From Zetaproteobacteria bacterium CG1_02_55_237 (GTDB lineage Bacteria > Pseudomonadota > Zetaproteobacteria > Mariprofundales > Mariprofundaceae), in assembly GCA_001871195.1 (NCBI GenBank), contig MNXA01000049.1, forward strand, positions 80,478-144,477: 64,000 nucleotides of DNA, read 5' to 3'. Positions 47,457-56,804 of this stretch are shown one piece after another. The stretch's first letter is position 1, and each line of letters starts with the position of its first letter. The position numbers and the translations under genes are program-made. The notes beneath the pieces were generated by a model. The model was given only the letters and a program-made list of their open reading frames with translations, did not search any database and was not told the origin of the DNA.

Positions 47457-48789
47457 CGCGACCCTCCTGCAGACCGGCAACCACCCGCTCCATATGCATG
47501 CAACGGCTCCCTTTGATGAGCAGTGTATCGCCCTTTCCCGGATTCATTTCCACCAGTGCGGCCAGCACATGCTCAACATCCGCCATGTGCTGGGCTCCGG
47601 CGTGTTGCGCCGCCAGGGCGCGCATCTTCTCGCCAACAAGCAACACGGCATCGAGCCCGCTGATATTCAGGCCTGCGTGCAGGGCGGCCGAATCACGCCC
47701 CAATTCAGCCATGTCGCCAAGCACGGCGATGCGGCGTCCCGGCAAGTGGCGCAGGGTATCCAGCGCCGCAGCCATCGAGGCCGGGTTGGCGTTATAACTG
47801 TCATCAAGCAGACGGCAAGCACCCATGCCGGTGAGGCTGCGCATGCGCCCGCCCTCAGCCTGCCAGCTGGCCATGGCTGCACCGACTTCCTGCAAAGAAG
47901 CAAAACCCAGCCGCCCCAGAATCGTTGCCGCCAGTGCGGCATCCTGTGCCCAATGTCTGGCCGGCAATGCCAACTCAAAGGTAGTGCTCTCTGCTCCGCG
48001 CTGCAGACTCACGCGGCAATCGTCCATGTCCCATTGCACCACAGCGTCATTCGCAGCATCCATATCCAGCAGCATTGCAGGGGCAGGTATTGACCTGTCG
48101 CCAAGCAGCGCTGATACGCCTGAGCCCAGCACAGCAAATCCATCTGCGGCCAGCGTATCGAGCAGAAGCGCCTTCTCTGCAGCCACGCCGGCCAAGCTTC
48201 CCAGCCCTTCGGCATGCGCGGCCGAAATACCGGTAATGACTGCTACATCGGGTTTTACCATCCCTGCCAGTCGGCGCATCTCGCCCGGCTCGCTGATGCC
48301 GCATTCAACTACCGCCACATCGTCATCAGGCTGGATACGCAGCAGAGTCTGCGGCACACCGATCAGGTTGTTGTCATTACTGCGCGTCGCCGCCACACGC
48401 ATGCCCTTGGCCCTCAACACATGCTCCAGCATCGAGCGCAATGTAGTCTTGCCGTAAGAACCGGTGATGGCGACCAGCGGCAGGGCCAACTTGCTGCGCC
48501 AGTGAGCAGCGATATCGCCCAAAGCCTGCAGACCGTCCCGCACTTCAAGTTGCGGTAATGAAATACCCTTCCACATATCAATACCGGCTTTATCACCGAT
48601 CAGTGCTGCAGCTCCGCGCTTTGCCGCCTCAGCGGCAAATGCACGCCCGTCAAAGCTCGGGCCACACAGAGCGATAAAGGCATCGCCTTTGCACAGACTG
48701 CGTGTATCGCTGCTGATGCCACCGATCATGGACGGCGGAGCGCCATGCCATTGGCCGGCGGTGCAGGATTTCAGCTCCATTTCGCTCAT
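47446..48789 (-). CDS. murF: UDP-N-acetylmuramoyl-tripeptide-D-alanyl-D-alanine ligase
   Basis: A 447-residue Mur ligase that adds D-Ala-D-Ala made by Ddl. It has [17 protein letters not shown] (UDP site), the ATP loop [32 protein letters not shown], and [20 protein letters not shown] in the C domain. The start at 48789 overlaps the murE stop (ATGA); ATGs at 48795 and 48780 are alternatives. Confidence 0.95.
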   Translation of the reverse strand: MSEMELKSCTAGQWHGAPPSMIGGISSDTRSLCKGDAFIALCGPSFDGRAFAAEAAKRGAAALIGDKAGIDMWKGISLPQLEVRDGLQALGDIAAHWRSKLALPLVAITGSYGKTTLRSMLEHVLRAKGMRVAATRSNDNNLIGVPQTLLRIQPDDDVAVVECGISEPGEMRRLAGMVKPDVAVITGISAAHAEGLGSLAGVAAEKALLLDTLAADGFAVLGSGVSALLGDRSIPAPAMLLDMDAANDAVVQWDMDDCRVSLQRGAESTTFELALPARHWAQDAALAATILGRLGFASLQEVGAAMASWQAEGGRMRSLTGMGACRLLDDSYNANPASMAAALDTLRHLPGRRIAVLGDMAELGRDSAALHAGLNISGLDAVLLVGEKMRALAAQHAGAQHMADVEHVLAALVEMNPGKGDTLLIKGSRCMHMERVVAGLQEGRDAV

Positions 48790-50300
48790 GCGCATGCCCT
48801 GAATTCCGTCATGCCGGGTTTTTCATGCAGCGCATGCGCGGCAATGTCGGCATCGCTCCACGGCAAGCGTTTGCCGGCGATTTCCATATAATTTTCGTGC
48901 CCCTTGCCTGCAATCACCAACACGTCACCAACCTGCATTGCCGCCACAGAGCCTTCGATAGCAGCCTGCCTGTCCAGCTCAAGATGCACCTCGGCGGGAT
49001 AAGGGTGCGGCATGCCGGACTCAACCTCCGAGGCAATCACCTCGGGAAGTTCGCCGCGCGGATTGTCCGAGGTCAGCCAAACCACATCTGCCTTCTGTAC
49101 GGCAATGCGACCCATTTGAGGGCGCTTTTCGCGATCACGCTCTCCGCCGCAACCAAACACCACTATCAGCCTCTTTTCTGCCAGGCCACGTGCCGATTGC
49201 AGGCAGGCTTCCAGCGCTTCCGGGGTATGGGCATAATCGACAAACACCTGCCAGCGACCGATATTCATGGCCTGCATACGCCCCGGCGGGGCACTGATAC
49301 CACTCAGAATATCGGGCAGCTCACCCAGCTTTACGCCGGACTGCAAGAGCAGCAGCGCCACGCATGTCATATTCACGGCGTGGAACTCGCCCACCGGGAT
49401 ATCGCTGACAAACACCTCTTCGGCACCTTGTTTGAGGCGCAGCATGCCCGGCAATTCCTGCTCCCAGGCGAGATCCACATCATTGCGGAACAGACCGCGC
49501 CCGAAGCGCAGCGCCCCTTCGGGCAAACGCTGCTCCACTCCCGGTTGGTCGGCATTCCCCACCACGCAGGCACCGGCCGTCAGGGAGCTGGCAATAAATG
49601 ATTGTTTGATGGCGGCATAGGGTTCGAAGCCACCGTGATCCTGCAGATGATCATGTCCCAGCGTGGTCCATGCGACACCTGTAAATGGAAGGCCGGCAAT
49701 ACGTTGTTGTGCAATTCCGTGCGAAGAAACCTCACAGCACAGCGCCGCCACATGCTGCTCTGTCGCGACAGCCAGCAAGGCGTGCAGGACCAGGAGCGAA
49801 GGCGTGGTATTGCCGATATCGGCAAATGAACCGTCTTCCTTTACCCAGCCCAGCGTGCCGACTGTCCAACTCTTGCCTGCGCATCGCTGCATCGCCTGAC
49901 GCAGCATCCACGTCACGCTCGTTTTTCCATCGGTTCCTGTGACCCCATACAGGCGCACCGGGCTCTTCTCTGTGCCGAACCAGCGACGCAACAAAGCCCC
50001 GAGACTGTCCATGTCCGGCAGCAGAAGCTGGGGCAAAGAGGTATCCAGTTCGTTCATACCGACGGAGATCACGCAGCTGGCGCCATTTTTCTCGGCATGT
50101 TCGATAAACTGATTTGCACTGTCGGCAGCCCGGGGTAGACACAGAAACGCATCACCGGGTTGGATACGCCGTGAATCATCATTCAGCCCGTACACTTCGG
50201 CATCGCCATGCAATTCGCCGCAACCAGCTGCCAACTCACCAAGGGTTTGCGGCAGGTGGTTACGAAGTAAACTAAAGACATCGCTTAGCGGGTTACTCAT
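48786..50300 (-). CDS. murE: UDP-MurNAc-tripeptide ligase, meso-diaminopimelate type
   Basis: A 504-residue Mur ligase adding the third stem residue. The ATP loop is YGVTGTDGKTSVTWML, with DDSRRIQPGDAFLCLP at the UDP site. The substrate-specifying DNPR motif (LTSDNPRGELPEVI) indicates meso-diaminopimelate rather than lysine. The C-terminal part has VDYAHTPEALEACLQ and FGCGGERDREKRP. The start at MSNPLSDV (50300) overlaps the ftsI end by eight bases. Confidence 0.96.
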   Translation of the reverse strand: MSNPLSDVFSLLRNHLPQTLGELAAGCGELHGDAEVYGLNDDSRRIQPGDAFLCLPRAADSANQFIEHAEKNGASCVISVGMNELDTSLPQLLLPDMDSLGALLRRWFGTEKSPVRLYGVTGTDGKTSVTWMLRQAMQRCAGKSWTVGTLGWVKEDGSFADIGNTTPSLLVLHALLAVATEQHVAALCCEVSSHGIAQQRIAGLPFTGVAWTTLGHDHLQDHGGFEPYAAIKQSFIASSLTAGACVVGNADQPGVEQRLPEGALRFGRGLFRNDVDLAWEQELPGMLRLKQGAEEVFVSDIPVGEFHAVNMTCVALLLLQSGVKLGELPDILSGISAPPGRMQAMNIGRWQVFVDYAHTPEALEACLQSARGLAEKRLIVVFGCGGERDREKRPQMGRIAVQKADVVWLTSDNPRGELPEVIASEVESGMPHPYPAEVHLELDRQAAIEGSVAAMQVGDVLVIAGKGHENYMEIAGKRLPWSDADIAAHALHEKPGMTEFRACA

Positions 50301-52167
50301 TGAGCCACACCTCCAGCGCACCATTTTCTTCGAGCCTGCTCAGCGCCACTGGCTTCTGACGCACAACCCAACCCCGACCATGCACCTGCAGCTGATAGCC
50401 GTTCTGCATGGCCAGTCGACGCACCTCGCGCAATGAGCTGCCGTACAGCGATGGAACCTCGCCGCTCTCATTAAGCACAGGCTGCGGCTCACTGACTGCG
50501 GCAAGCATCTTGCCCCATTGCTGCTGTTCCGGAGACACACCAAGATAAGGCAGGGCCGCTGCAGCAATACGGCGGAAAATCGGCGCCGCCACTGTGCCGC
50601 CGTAAATGCTCCCCTGTGGTTCATCCACCATCACGGCAATCACCAGTTGCGGATCATCGGCCGGAACAGCGCCGGCGAAAACGGCAGTGAATTTACCTTT
50701 GGAGTAACCGCCGTGCGGCGAAGGCTTCTGCGCCGTCCCGGTCTTTCCTGCCACCCGGTAACCCACAGGCACTGATTTGGCACCGGTTCCGTCAGGACCT
50801 GTCGCATGCTCCAGCATGCGCATCACGGTGCGCGCAACCTGCTCGCTCATCACCCGATATGACGGCTCTGCATAACTGCCCATAATCAACTTCGGCGACA
50901 CGTGCATGCCGCCGTTGGCTATAACGGAAAATGCCGTTGCAAGCTGCAACGGCGTGACGGCGATACCCTGGCCAAAGGCAATGGTGGCTGTTTCCACCGG
51001 CCCCCAGCGCTCAATAGGAGGAAGTATTCCCGGCGATTCGCCGCTCAGGCCTATGCCGGGACGTCTCCCGAAACCCACTGCCTCCAGCATGTCTGATAAC
51101 CTTTGCGGCCCGATATCCAGCGCCACCTTGGCCGCACAGATATTACTGGAGCGAACCAGCAATCCGGTCATATCCAGCCAGCCCTCGGGGTGCACATCAT
51201 GAATCACATAATCGGCCACGCGGTAACTGCCATTCTCGCAGAAAATCAGTGAGTCGCGTTTCCAGTGATCAGTCTGCAATGCCGCGGCAATAGCAAACGG
51301 CTTAAGCACCGAGCCCGGCTCAAACACATCAGTCACCGCACGGTTACGCCAATCCCGCGGGTGGAAGTTGCGATAGTCATTAGGATTAAAGCCAGGCCAG
51401 CTGACCATGGCCAGCACCGCCCCATCGGATGGCCGCATGACAACCACGGAACCACCTTTGGCCTCCTGCTCACCAACACCCTCAGCCAATGCTGCATAGG
51501 CCATGCTTTGCAGCGTCGCATCCAGATACAGCTTGACCTCACCACCCATTTTCGGCTCATTCAACCAACGCGCACCCGGCAGGTAGTGACCGCGCGCGTC
51601 GCGCTGCACATGCTTGCGCCCTTCTTGCCCGGCAAGCTGTGCATCAAGGCTGTGCTCCAGGCCTTCAAGACCACTTCCATCCAGCCCGACAAAACCGAGC
51701 AGGTGGCCGGTCGCTGGACCAAGCGGGTTGTACCGGCGCCACTCGGTTTCCTCGCGCACACCCGGGATATCAAGCTCGGCCACAGCGCGTGCCTTGGCCG
51801 GATCGATCTGCCGTGCCAGCCATACAAACCCAGGATTCTTCAGGCGTTTGGTCAAAACCGAAACCGGCACACTCAGCGCCTTGGCCAATTCCGCAATACG
51901 ATCCTTGGGAACATCACGCCCGATAGCTGCAATCGACGGCACCTGGATACTTTCAGCCAGCACACGGTCATTCACATCCAACACCGGGCCGCGTGGCGCC
52001 AGAACCGTGTACTGGCGTTCCCGTTGCCTGTCCGCCAGATCTTGCAACTTTGGCGACTGCATCCACTGCAAATCGACTACGCGCACCATCAACAGCACCA
52101 GGCCCAGCACGATAAAGCCGGTCAACGCCTCAATGCGGCGACGGAAAAAAACGTCTGTCTTGCTCAC
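50293..52167 (-). CDS. ftsI: septal transpeptidase FtsI (PBP3) with C-terminal PASTA domain
   Basis: A 624-residue class B penicillin-binding protein. It has one N-terminal membrane helix (about 15-33), a dimerisation/pedestal region with APRGPVLDVNDRVLAES, and a transpeptidase domain with the three motifs: SVLK (active Ser286), SSN (340-342) and KTG (475-477). Residues about 570-623 (VPSLYGSSLREVRRLAMQNG ... LEVWL) read as one PASTA domain, absent from E. coli PBP3 and making the protein longer. It crosslinks septal peptidoglycan made by FtsW. Its ATG overlaps ftsL's stop. Confidence 0.95.
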   Translation of the reverse strand: MSKTDVFFRRRIEALTGFIVLGLVLLMVRVVDLQWMQSPKLQDLADRQRERQYTVLAPRGPVLDVNDRVLAESIQVPSIAAIGRDVPKDRIAELAKALSVPVSVLTKRLKNPGFVWLARQIDPAKARAVAELDIPGVREETEWRRYNPLGPATGHLLGFVGLDGSGLEGLEHSLDAQLAGQEGRKHVQRDARGHYLPGARWLNEPKMGGEVKLYLDATLQSMAYAALAEGVGEQEAKGGSVVVMRPSDGAVLAMVSWPGFNPNDYRNFHPRDWRNRAVTDVFEPGSVLKPFAIAAALQTDHWKRDSLIFCENGSYRVADYVIHDVHPEGWLDMTGLLVRSSNICAAKVALDIGPQRLSDMLEAVGFGRRPGIGLSGESPGILPPIERWGPVETATIAFGQGIAVTPLQLATAFSVIANGGMHVSPKLIMGSYAEPSYRVMSEQVARTVMRMLEHATGPDGTGAKSVPVGYRVAGKTGTAQKPSPHGGYSKGKFTAVFAGAVPADDPQLVIAVMVDEPQGSIYGGTVAAPIFRRIAAAALPYLGVSPEQQQWGKMLAAVSEPQPVLNESGEVPSLYGSSLREVRRLAMQNGYQLQVHGRGWVVRQKPVALSRLEENGALEVWLNE

Positions 52168-52436
52168 GGGTTGATTACCTGCATGGCGGTGGGCGGCCGC
52201 ATACCAAGCTGTTCGAGCGCCACAGTACGCAACTGCTCGGGCCGGGTGAGCATGGTCAACTCGATATTCAGGCGATTGATTTCGTCTTCAACCTGTCGCA
52301 CATCCCGCTGCAACTGGTTGTACTGACCGGCAGTCTCCAGGCGCTGATGTGCCAATGCGACCTGTGCGGTTGCCAACACGGCCACGGCAAGACAAAGCAG
52401 CAACCACGGCCGGACAAGTTTCTGTGCGGCACTCAT
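52164..52436 (-). CDS. ftsL: cell division protein FtsL
   Basis: A 90-residue bitopic protein: a short cytoplasmic head, one membrane helix (PWLLLCLAVAVLATAQVAL), then a heptad-like coiled coil (LQRDVRQVEDEINRLNIELTML) and a terminal EQLGMRPPTAMQVI typical of FtsL. It forms a complex with FtsB and FtsQ that activates FtsWI. The start at 52436 overlaps the rsmH stop (ATGA); a longer frame runs back into rsmH and is not real. Confidence 0.9.
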   Translation of the reverse strand: MSAAQKLVRPWLLLCLAVAVLATAQVALAHQRLETAGQYNQLQRDVRQVEDEINRLNIELTMLTRPEQLRTVALEQLGMRPPTAMQVINP

Positions 52437-53386
52437 GACAGCTTCTCGGCAACACGCAGCAGGGCAGAACGGCTGCGCGGATTTTCGACCATTTCCGCCT
52501 CGCTGGCGCGAATCGGCTTCTTCTGCACCCAGCGCATGCTGGCCACCCGACCGCAAACACAAATCGGAAAATCAGGCGGACAGGTACATGGGCGCACCTG
52601 CTCCTCAATCAAATCACGCACCTTGCGATCTTCGCCGGAATGGAAAGAAATCACTGCCAGCCGACCACCCGGAAGCAGGCGCTGCATGGCTGCTGTAATG
52701 CCGGCCTCAAGCTGTCCCATTTCATCATTGATCCACATACGCAGAGCCTGAAAGGTGCGCGTGGCTGGATGCGCGCCGCCAAAGCGGCTCTGCCTGGGCA
52801 TGGCGTGAAACACCACATTTTCCAACTCGGATGTCCGTGTCATCTTGCCCTCGGCATAGGCATTGAGAATGGAGCGAGCGATACGGCCGGCATAACGCTC
52901 ATTACCGTAGCGGCGCAGAATGTCGGCCAGGTCACGTTCGCTGAGGCGCGCAAGCCGCTCTGACAGTGGCTGCCCACTGTTTGCATCCATGCGCATATCA
53001 AGCGGGCCATCGTGAGAAAAGGAGAATCCGCGCCCGGCATCATCCAGTTGCGGAGAGGAAACACCGAGATCGAAGCCGATGCCATGCACCTGCCCCCAGC
53101 CTGCCTCATCCAACGCCGCATCCAGATCGGCAAACGCTGCATGCCGAATGCAAAATCGACCATCCTGCGCAGCCAGCCGTTCACCTTCGCGAACTGCCTC
53201 GGCATCTCGATCAAGCCCGATAAGGCGACCTGCGGGCGACAAACGTTCAAGCAGGGCGCGCGCATGTCCGCCGCGACCAAAGGTCGCATCGACATAGCAA
53301 CCGTCCGGTGCGGGGCAAAGGGCATCAATGAAAGGTGTGAGTAGGACCGGCGCATGGCGTCCCACATCAGAACTGCGGCGGGCCAT
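52433..53386 (-). CDS. rsmH: 16S rRNA (cytosine-1402-N4)-methyltransferase
   Basis: A 317-residue SAM-dependent enzyme (formerly MraW). Seen are HAPVLLTPFIDALCPAPDG, the SAM loop YVDATFGRGGHARALLE, FDLGVSSPQLDDAGRGFSF, and FKALRIWVN-like ALRMWINDEM. C-terminal RSAKLRVAEK-type ending RSALLRVAEKLS is present. It modifies the 16S decoding centre. It overlaps the mraZ stop by 20 bases. Confidence 0.96.
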   Translation of the reverse strand: MARRSSDVGRHAPVLLTPFIDALCPAPDGCYVDATFGRGGHARALLERLSPAGRLIGLDRDAEAVREGERLAAQDGRFCIRHAAFADLDAALDEAGWGQVHGIGFDLGVSSPQLDDAGRGFSFSHDGPLDMRMDANSGQPLSERLARLSERDLADILRRYGNERYAGRIARSILNAYAEGKMTRTSELENVVFHAMPRQSRFGGAHPATRTFQALRMWINDEMGQLEAGITAAMQRLLPGGRLAVISFHSGEDRKVRDLIEEQVRPCTCPPDFPICVCGRVASMRWVQKKPIRASEAEMVENPRSRSALLRVAEKLS

Positions 53387-53801
53387 TTCTCAGCATGGCC
53401 AGATCCTGCTCCAGCTGGGTATCGCGACGGGTGACATCCCATATCTCGAAGTGACCGGCACCACCGGCAAACAACACGGTTTTATCCAGTCCGGCGTATT
53501 CGCGCAGGGTCGGCGGCAAAAGAATGCGCCCCTGCCTGTCGGGCTGGCAACTGACAGCCGGACTGACCACAAAGCGCTCATAAGAGCGACGCCATTGATC
53601 ATTCACTGGAAGATTGCGCACAGTGGCCAGCACATCACGCTCCCACTCCTTCGGCGGGTAGGCATGCAGGCAGCCATCATAATCGCGGGTGATAATCACC
53701 TCTTCGCTGCCGTAGCGGTTGCGCAGGGTGTCACGGAAGGAGGCCGGGATATTCACCCGTCCTTTGGCATCCATCGTGTTTTTGTATTCACCCTGAAACA
53801 T
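53367..53801 (-). CDS. mraZ: MraZ, transcriptional regulator of the dcw operon
   Basis: A 144-residue protein of two SpoVT/AbrB-like DNA-binding repeats: FQGEYKNTMDAKGRVNIPASFRD (about 2-25) and RQGRILLPPTLREYAGLDKTVLFAG (about 90-114), each with the DxxGR-type turn. It forms large rings and represses the operon by binding repeated TGGG boxes, which are present upstream of its own gene here. First gene of the dcw operon. Confidence 0.95.
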   Translation of the reverse strand: MFQGEYKNTMDAKGRVNIPASFRDTLRNRYGSEEVIITRDYDGCLHAYPPKEWERDVLATVRNLPVNDQWRRSYERFVVSPAVSCQPDRQGRILLPPTLREYAGLDKTVLFAGGAGHFEIWDVTRRDTQLEQDLAMLRNGPPQF

Positions 53802-53868
53802 TTTGCCTGTTGCCCTCCGCCGCGAACGGGAATGCTGTCACTTACACTTCCTACTCCGTGGGCTGTTC

Positions 53869-53883
53869 ACCCACAATTACCCA
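53869..53883 (-). promoter_or_regulatory. MraZ operator (TGGG repeats)
   Basis: On the minus strand two TGGGT boxes (53883-53879 and 53873-53869) are separated by AATTG, giving the 10-bp period seen for MraZ binding sites. They lie just downstream of the -10 element, at or after the expected transcription start, a position suited to repression by MraZ. Confidence 0.8.
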
Positions 53884-53892
53884 CTTCGCGCC

Positions 53893-53921
53893 AATATTGC
53901 TCAATCAATGACCATTGTCAA
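53893..53921 (-). promoter_or_regulatory. mra promoter of the dcw operon
   Basis: On the minus strand a perfect -35 TTGACA (53921-53916), a 17-base spacer, and a -10 AATATT (53898-53893). It lies about 90 bases before mraZ and next to the MraZ boxes. Confidence 0.75.
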
Positions 53922-54120
53922 CCGCATTATTCCAATATTCCGCACAGATGGACTGTAAAACCGACTGTAAAATATGGTTTTATCCTTATACCCCTTGGCC
54001 TAGAGGGTTGGTGGTTAATGGTGGGTAGAAAAGACACAAGCACCTCCAAACAGGACTTAAATGGACAATTCTGCTGACCTGCCTGTGTCATTTGTCTGTC
54101 ACAGGGACCCTCTATGGTTC

Positions 54121-54135
54121 GCACCGGCCCGGTGC
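54121..54135. repeat. perfect palindrome GCACCGGCCCGGTGC in a gene leader
   Basis: Arms GCACCG and CGGTGC with a three-base centre, 35 bases before the small + strand gene at 54171. It may be a repressor site or, as RNA, a stable hairpin in the leader. Confidence 0.5.
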
Positions 54136-54170
54136 AAAACACCGCCGAACAACCCACAGAGAGGTGAAAA

Positions 54171-54347
54171 ATGGCTTTACGTGATATGATCAGTAGTGAC
54201 CGGATGGAGATGCTCAAATGGGTTAGCGAGCGCAATGTGCATATACCGCTATCCGATCTGGCTTTTATGCTGGGCTTAAACGACGACGCATGCACTGACA
54301 ATGCAAAAGACAAGGGAAATGCCCTTTACGATTATTGTGTCGACTGA
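54171..54347 (+). CDS. small acidic protein of unknown function
   Basis: A 58-residue protein starting [20 protein letters not shown] and ending DYCVD. It has a GAGAGGTG ribosome binding site and no membrane segment. The N-terminal 40 residues look like two amphipathic helices; the tail is Asp/Asn/Lys-rich. Too short for length-filtered calling, but the ribosome binding site, the structured leader and the position before ybjQ support expression. No family recognised. Confidence 0.5.
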   Translation: MALRDMISSDRMEMLKWVSERNVHIPLSDLAFMLGLNDDACTDNAKDKGNALYDYCVD

Positions 54348-54388
54348 CAGGCTCCTGTGGAAGAGAAACACCCGCAAAGGAGCTTGCC

Positions 54389-54709
54389 ATGCTATTAAGC
54401 ACGACCCCCTCGATTGAAGGGCGCAGCATCAAAGAATACAAGGGCGTTATTGTCGGAGAAGCAATACTGGGCACCAACATTTTCCGCGACATGTTTGCCG
54501 GCATCCGGGACATCGTCGGCGGTCGTTCCGGCGCCTACGAAAAAGAACTCGCCAAAGCGCGTCAGATTGCCTTTGGTGAAATCGAACAGCGCGCAGCCGA
54601 ACTCGGAGCCAATGCCGTGATCGGCATGGATATCGACTATGAGGTGGTCGGCAAGGACGGCAGTATGATGATGGTCAGCGTCAGCGGCACGGCGGTTGTG
54701 CTGAGCTAG
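54389..54709 (+). CDS. YbjQ-family (DUF74) heavy-metal-binding-like protein
   Basis: A 106-residue protein with the YbjQ family pattern: [73 protein letters not shown]. Members form a pentameric fold; the function is not settled. The start at 54389 is chosen for AAAGGAG nine bases upstream. It ends by overlapping the convergent DUF1499 gene by four bases. Confidence 0.9.
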   Translation: MLLSTTPSIEGRSIKEYKGVIVGEAILGTNIFRDMFAGIRDIVGGRSGAYEKELAKARQIAFGEIEQRAAELGANAVIGMDIDYEVVGKDGSMMMVSVSGTAVVLS

Positions 54710-55167
54710 GGTCTATTCACACCCATACGGGCTCTTATCGCCTCCACCCGCTTGCGATTCACACCGAAATCGGAATGCCCGACACGTGATGCCGAGCGGA
54801 TGTGAACCAAACCCTGCTCAACATCAAGCCGCAGTTCGACATCATCGACAAAACGAAACACGGCTGAGGTAAAAGTGGCGTGCAGATACCGGCCACCGTC
54901 GAATACAATCTTTCCACCGGCACCCTCAACCGCCTGACGCAAGGCCTGCCAATCCGCGATGGCAAGCGGGGCAATGGCATGTACTTTATCAACAGCTTCT
55001 GACTCACTGCACACGCAGTTCGGTTTGTCGGGACATGCCTGCAAATGACCCTTGATCAATCCAAGCTCAGGTGGCGTCTGCGACTGCCCGCCGCGCACAA
55101 AACCTGCAATCAATAACAGGACTATCAGGATAGCGATCCCAAGAAATAACATTTTCATCCCCTTCAT
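54706..55167 (-). CDS. DUF1499 membrane-anchored protein
   Basis: A 153-residue protein with one N-terminal membrane helix ([19 protein letters not shown]) and a DUF1499 domain. Signs are [24 protein letters not shown] with the two conserved cysteines, [22 protein letters not shown], and [20 protein letters not shown]. The family has no assigned function. The ATG overlaps the stop of the YchJ-like gene. Confidence 0.85.
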   Translation of the reverse strand: MKGMKMLFLGIAILIVLLLIAGFVRGGQSQTPPELGLIKGHLQACPDKPNCVCSESEAVDKVHAIAPLAIADWQALRQAVEGAGGKIVFDGGRYLHATFTSAVFRFVDDVELRLDVEQGLVHIRSASRVGHSDFGVNRKRVEAIRARMGVNRP

Positions 55168-55616
55168 TTGCGCCCGGCACAGCAGCGTTTAAATTTCTTA
55201 CCGCTACCGCAAGGACACGCATCGTTCCGGCCGATTTCACCTACCCGGCAATCACCATCCACATAAAACCAGCGCCCATCCTCGCGCACGAATCGGCTCG
55301 TTTCATGCAGTCGCTTTCCCTTGCCACGATCAACATAACTGGCGATGAATTCCACCTCGCCGGCAATGTCCCCTGCTCCGCCCGATGATGTTCGAATAAT
55401 TTCAAGTCCGATCCAGCCCAGGTCCGTGCCACCAAGCGAACCAGGCGCGGGCCGCGTCGAGGAATGCCATGTGGCGTAAAGATATGCATGTCGGCCAAGG
55501 ACATAGGCGGTGTAGCGCGAACGCATCAGCGCGCCCGCATCAGAGGCGGACATGTTCTCCAGATAGCGGCCGCAACAATCAGCCAAAGGCTGCCCCGAGC
55601 CGCAGGGGCACATCAT
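55164..55616 (-). CDS. YchJ/UPF0225 family SEC-C motif protein
   Basis: A 150-residue protein with a SEC-C-like Cys cluster at each end. The N-terminal one is MMCPCGSGQPLADCCGRYLE and the C-terminal one [18 protein letters not shown]. Between them lies an NTF2-like fold with LMRSRYTAYVLG, YLYATWHSSTRP and HETSRFVREDGRWFYVDG. The SEC-C motif binds zinc and is shared with SecA. The role of the family is unknown. The start at 55616 lies 20 bases after the mutarotase stop; ATG at 55613 is equivalent. Confidence 0.88.
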   Translation of the reverse strand: MMCPCGSGQPLADCCGRYLENMSASDAGALMRSRYTAYVLGRHAYLYATWHSSTRPAPGSLGGTDLGWIGLEIIRTSSGGAGDIAGEVEFIASYVDRGKGKRLHETSRFVREDGRWFYVDGDCRVGEIGRNDACPCGSGKKFKRCCAGRK

Positions 55617-55635
55617 ATCGGGCGGGGTCACGCCA

Positions 55636-56541
55636 TCACAGCGGCCGGCTGCAGTACTCGGTAACCATGCAATGCGTTTCCGTCGGCTCCAATTGCACCA
55701 CATCATCGGCGGCATTGGCTGTTTCCACGCAAAGCATTCTCAAATAACCGTCCGCACCGAGATCACCCATCTTCGCGGCAGTCTCAACCCATGGATTCCA
55801 CACCACCACGGAAGCGCTGCCTTCACAACAGATGCGAATGATTCTATCCATGACTGGATCAATAATTTCGCAGCAATTTGGTGTTCCCAGATAAATACGG
55901 TCCGCTTCAGCGCCAATGGTCACCGGCCCGTCCTGCTTCTTGCGTGCACCACCATCCATTTTGTCGATGTAGGTACAACCTTCCAGACCTTCAACCTTCA
56001 CCTGCCGTACATCACCGACCATGAAATAGGTGTGCAGGGCCTCGCCCAGCGTATAGGTCGTCTCGCCAAGATTAGCTGTTTCCAGAGATAGCAGAAGACT
56101 TTTGCCTACCGTGACATGCAGCTGCACGCGTAGCGCATGCGCGCACAGTTCGCGAACCTTTTCAGACTGCACCAACTCAAAGCTGAGCTTGGTACGTCCA
56201 TCCTTCAGAGCTTTTGAGAAGACCGGCTTCCAATCCACGGTGCGTGCCGGACCATGCCCCGGCAGACTGGAGTCGGAGGCATGCGGCCCGAACCACGGCC
56301 AGCAAATCGGCACACCGCCACGCAGGGATTTGCCTGGCGCGTATTTCGCCTCATCCGACATCCAGATAATGGGCTTCCCACCCTTGGCTTGATAATCCAG
56401 CACATGCGCGCCCTGCAGCGCGATACTCGCTTGCCCGAGCTCGTTATTGATCTCTGCAACCGGCATGCCGCCAGGACCGCTGATAAAACGCAGATGTCCT
56501 TCAATGCCGAATCGGCCATTCAGCTTCTCAAGATTAGCCAT
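55636..56541 (-). CDS. D-hexose-6-phosphate mutarotase (YeaD-like)
   Basis: A 301-residue aldose-1-epimerase-fold protein. Family signs are ASIALQGAHVLDYQ, LRGGVPICWPWFGPH and LPGHGPARTVDWKP, with the conserved His/Glu of HTYFMVGDV and WNPWVETAAKMGDLG. It interconverts the anomers of hexose 6-phosphates. It is first of three minus-strand genes (mutarotase, YchJ, DUF1499). Confidence 0.9.
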   Translation of the reverse strand: MANLEKLNGRFGIEGHLRFISGPGGMPVAEINNELGQASIALQGAHVLDYQAKGGKPIIWMSDEAKYAPGKSLRGGVPICWPWFGPHASDSSLPGHGPARTVDWKPVFSKALKDGRTKLSFELVQSEKVRELCAHALRVQLHVTVGKSLLLSLETANLGETTYTLGEALHTYFMVGDVRQVKVEGLEGCTYIDKMDGGARKKQDGPVTIGAEADRIYLGTPNCCEIIDPVMDRIIRICCEGSASVVVWNPWVETAAKMGDLGADGYLRMLCVETANAADDVVQLEPTETHCMVTEYCSRPL

Positions 56542-56804
56542 AATCCCCTCCAGAAAATCAATTCCTATTACGCTAATCTATGCCCGCGACAGTGCGGACA
56601 CAATCAGGAAAATAATGATGATATCTTCACTCTTAAGCCCCCACTCAGAGGCCGGCAAATCGCCTGATGGATTGCAGCTTGCCGAGACCTCAGAGATGGG
56701 AAAGAGTTCGCTGCAGATTTATGCTGAAAGACCTGTCATATCCTGTTTCACGACTCTGCTGCTATCGGGCATTTTGCCCTACCCCTATTTGAGGCAAACA
56801 ACCC

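Larger units (their letters stand above)
53802..54170. other. intergenic control region of the dcw operon and the small orphan gene
   Basis: About 370 bases without a gene. The right-to-left part carries the mra promoter and MraZ boxes. The middle (53945-54080) shows no motif I can name. A CCTGTG/CACAGG dyad near 54086-54110 and the GCACCG/CGGTGC palindrome (54121-54135) lie in the leader of the small + strand gene at 54171. Confidence 0.6.
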
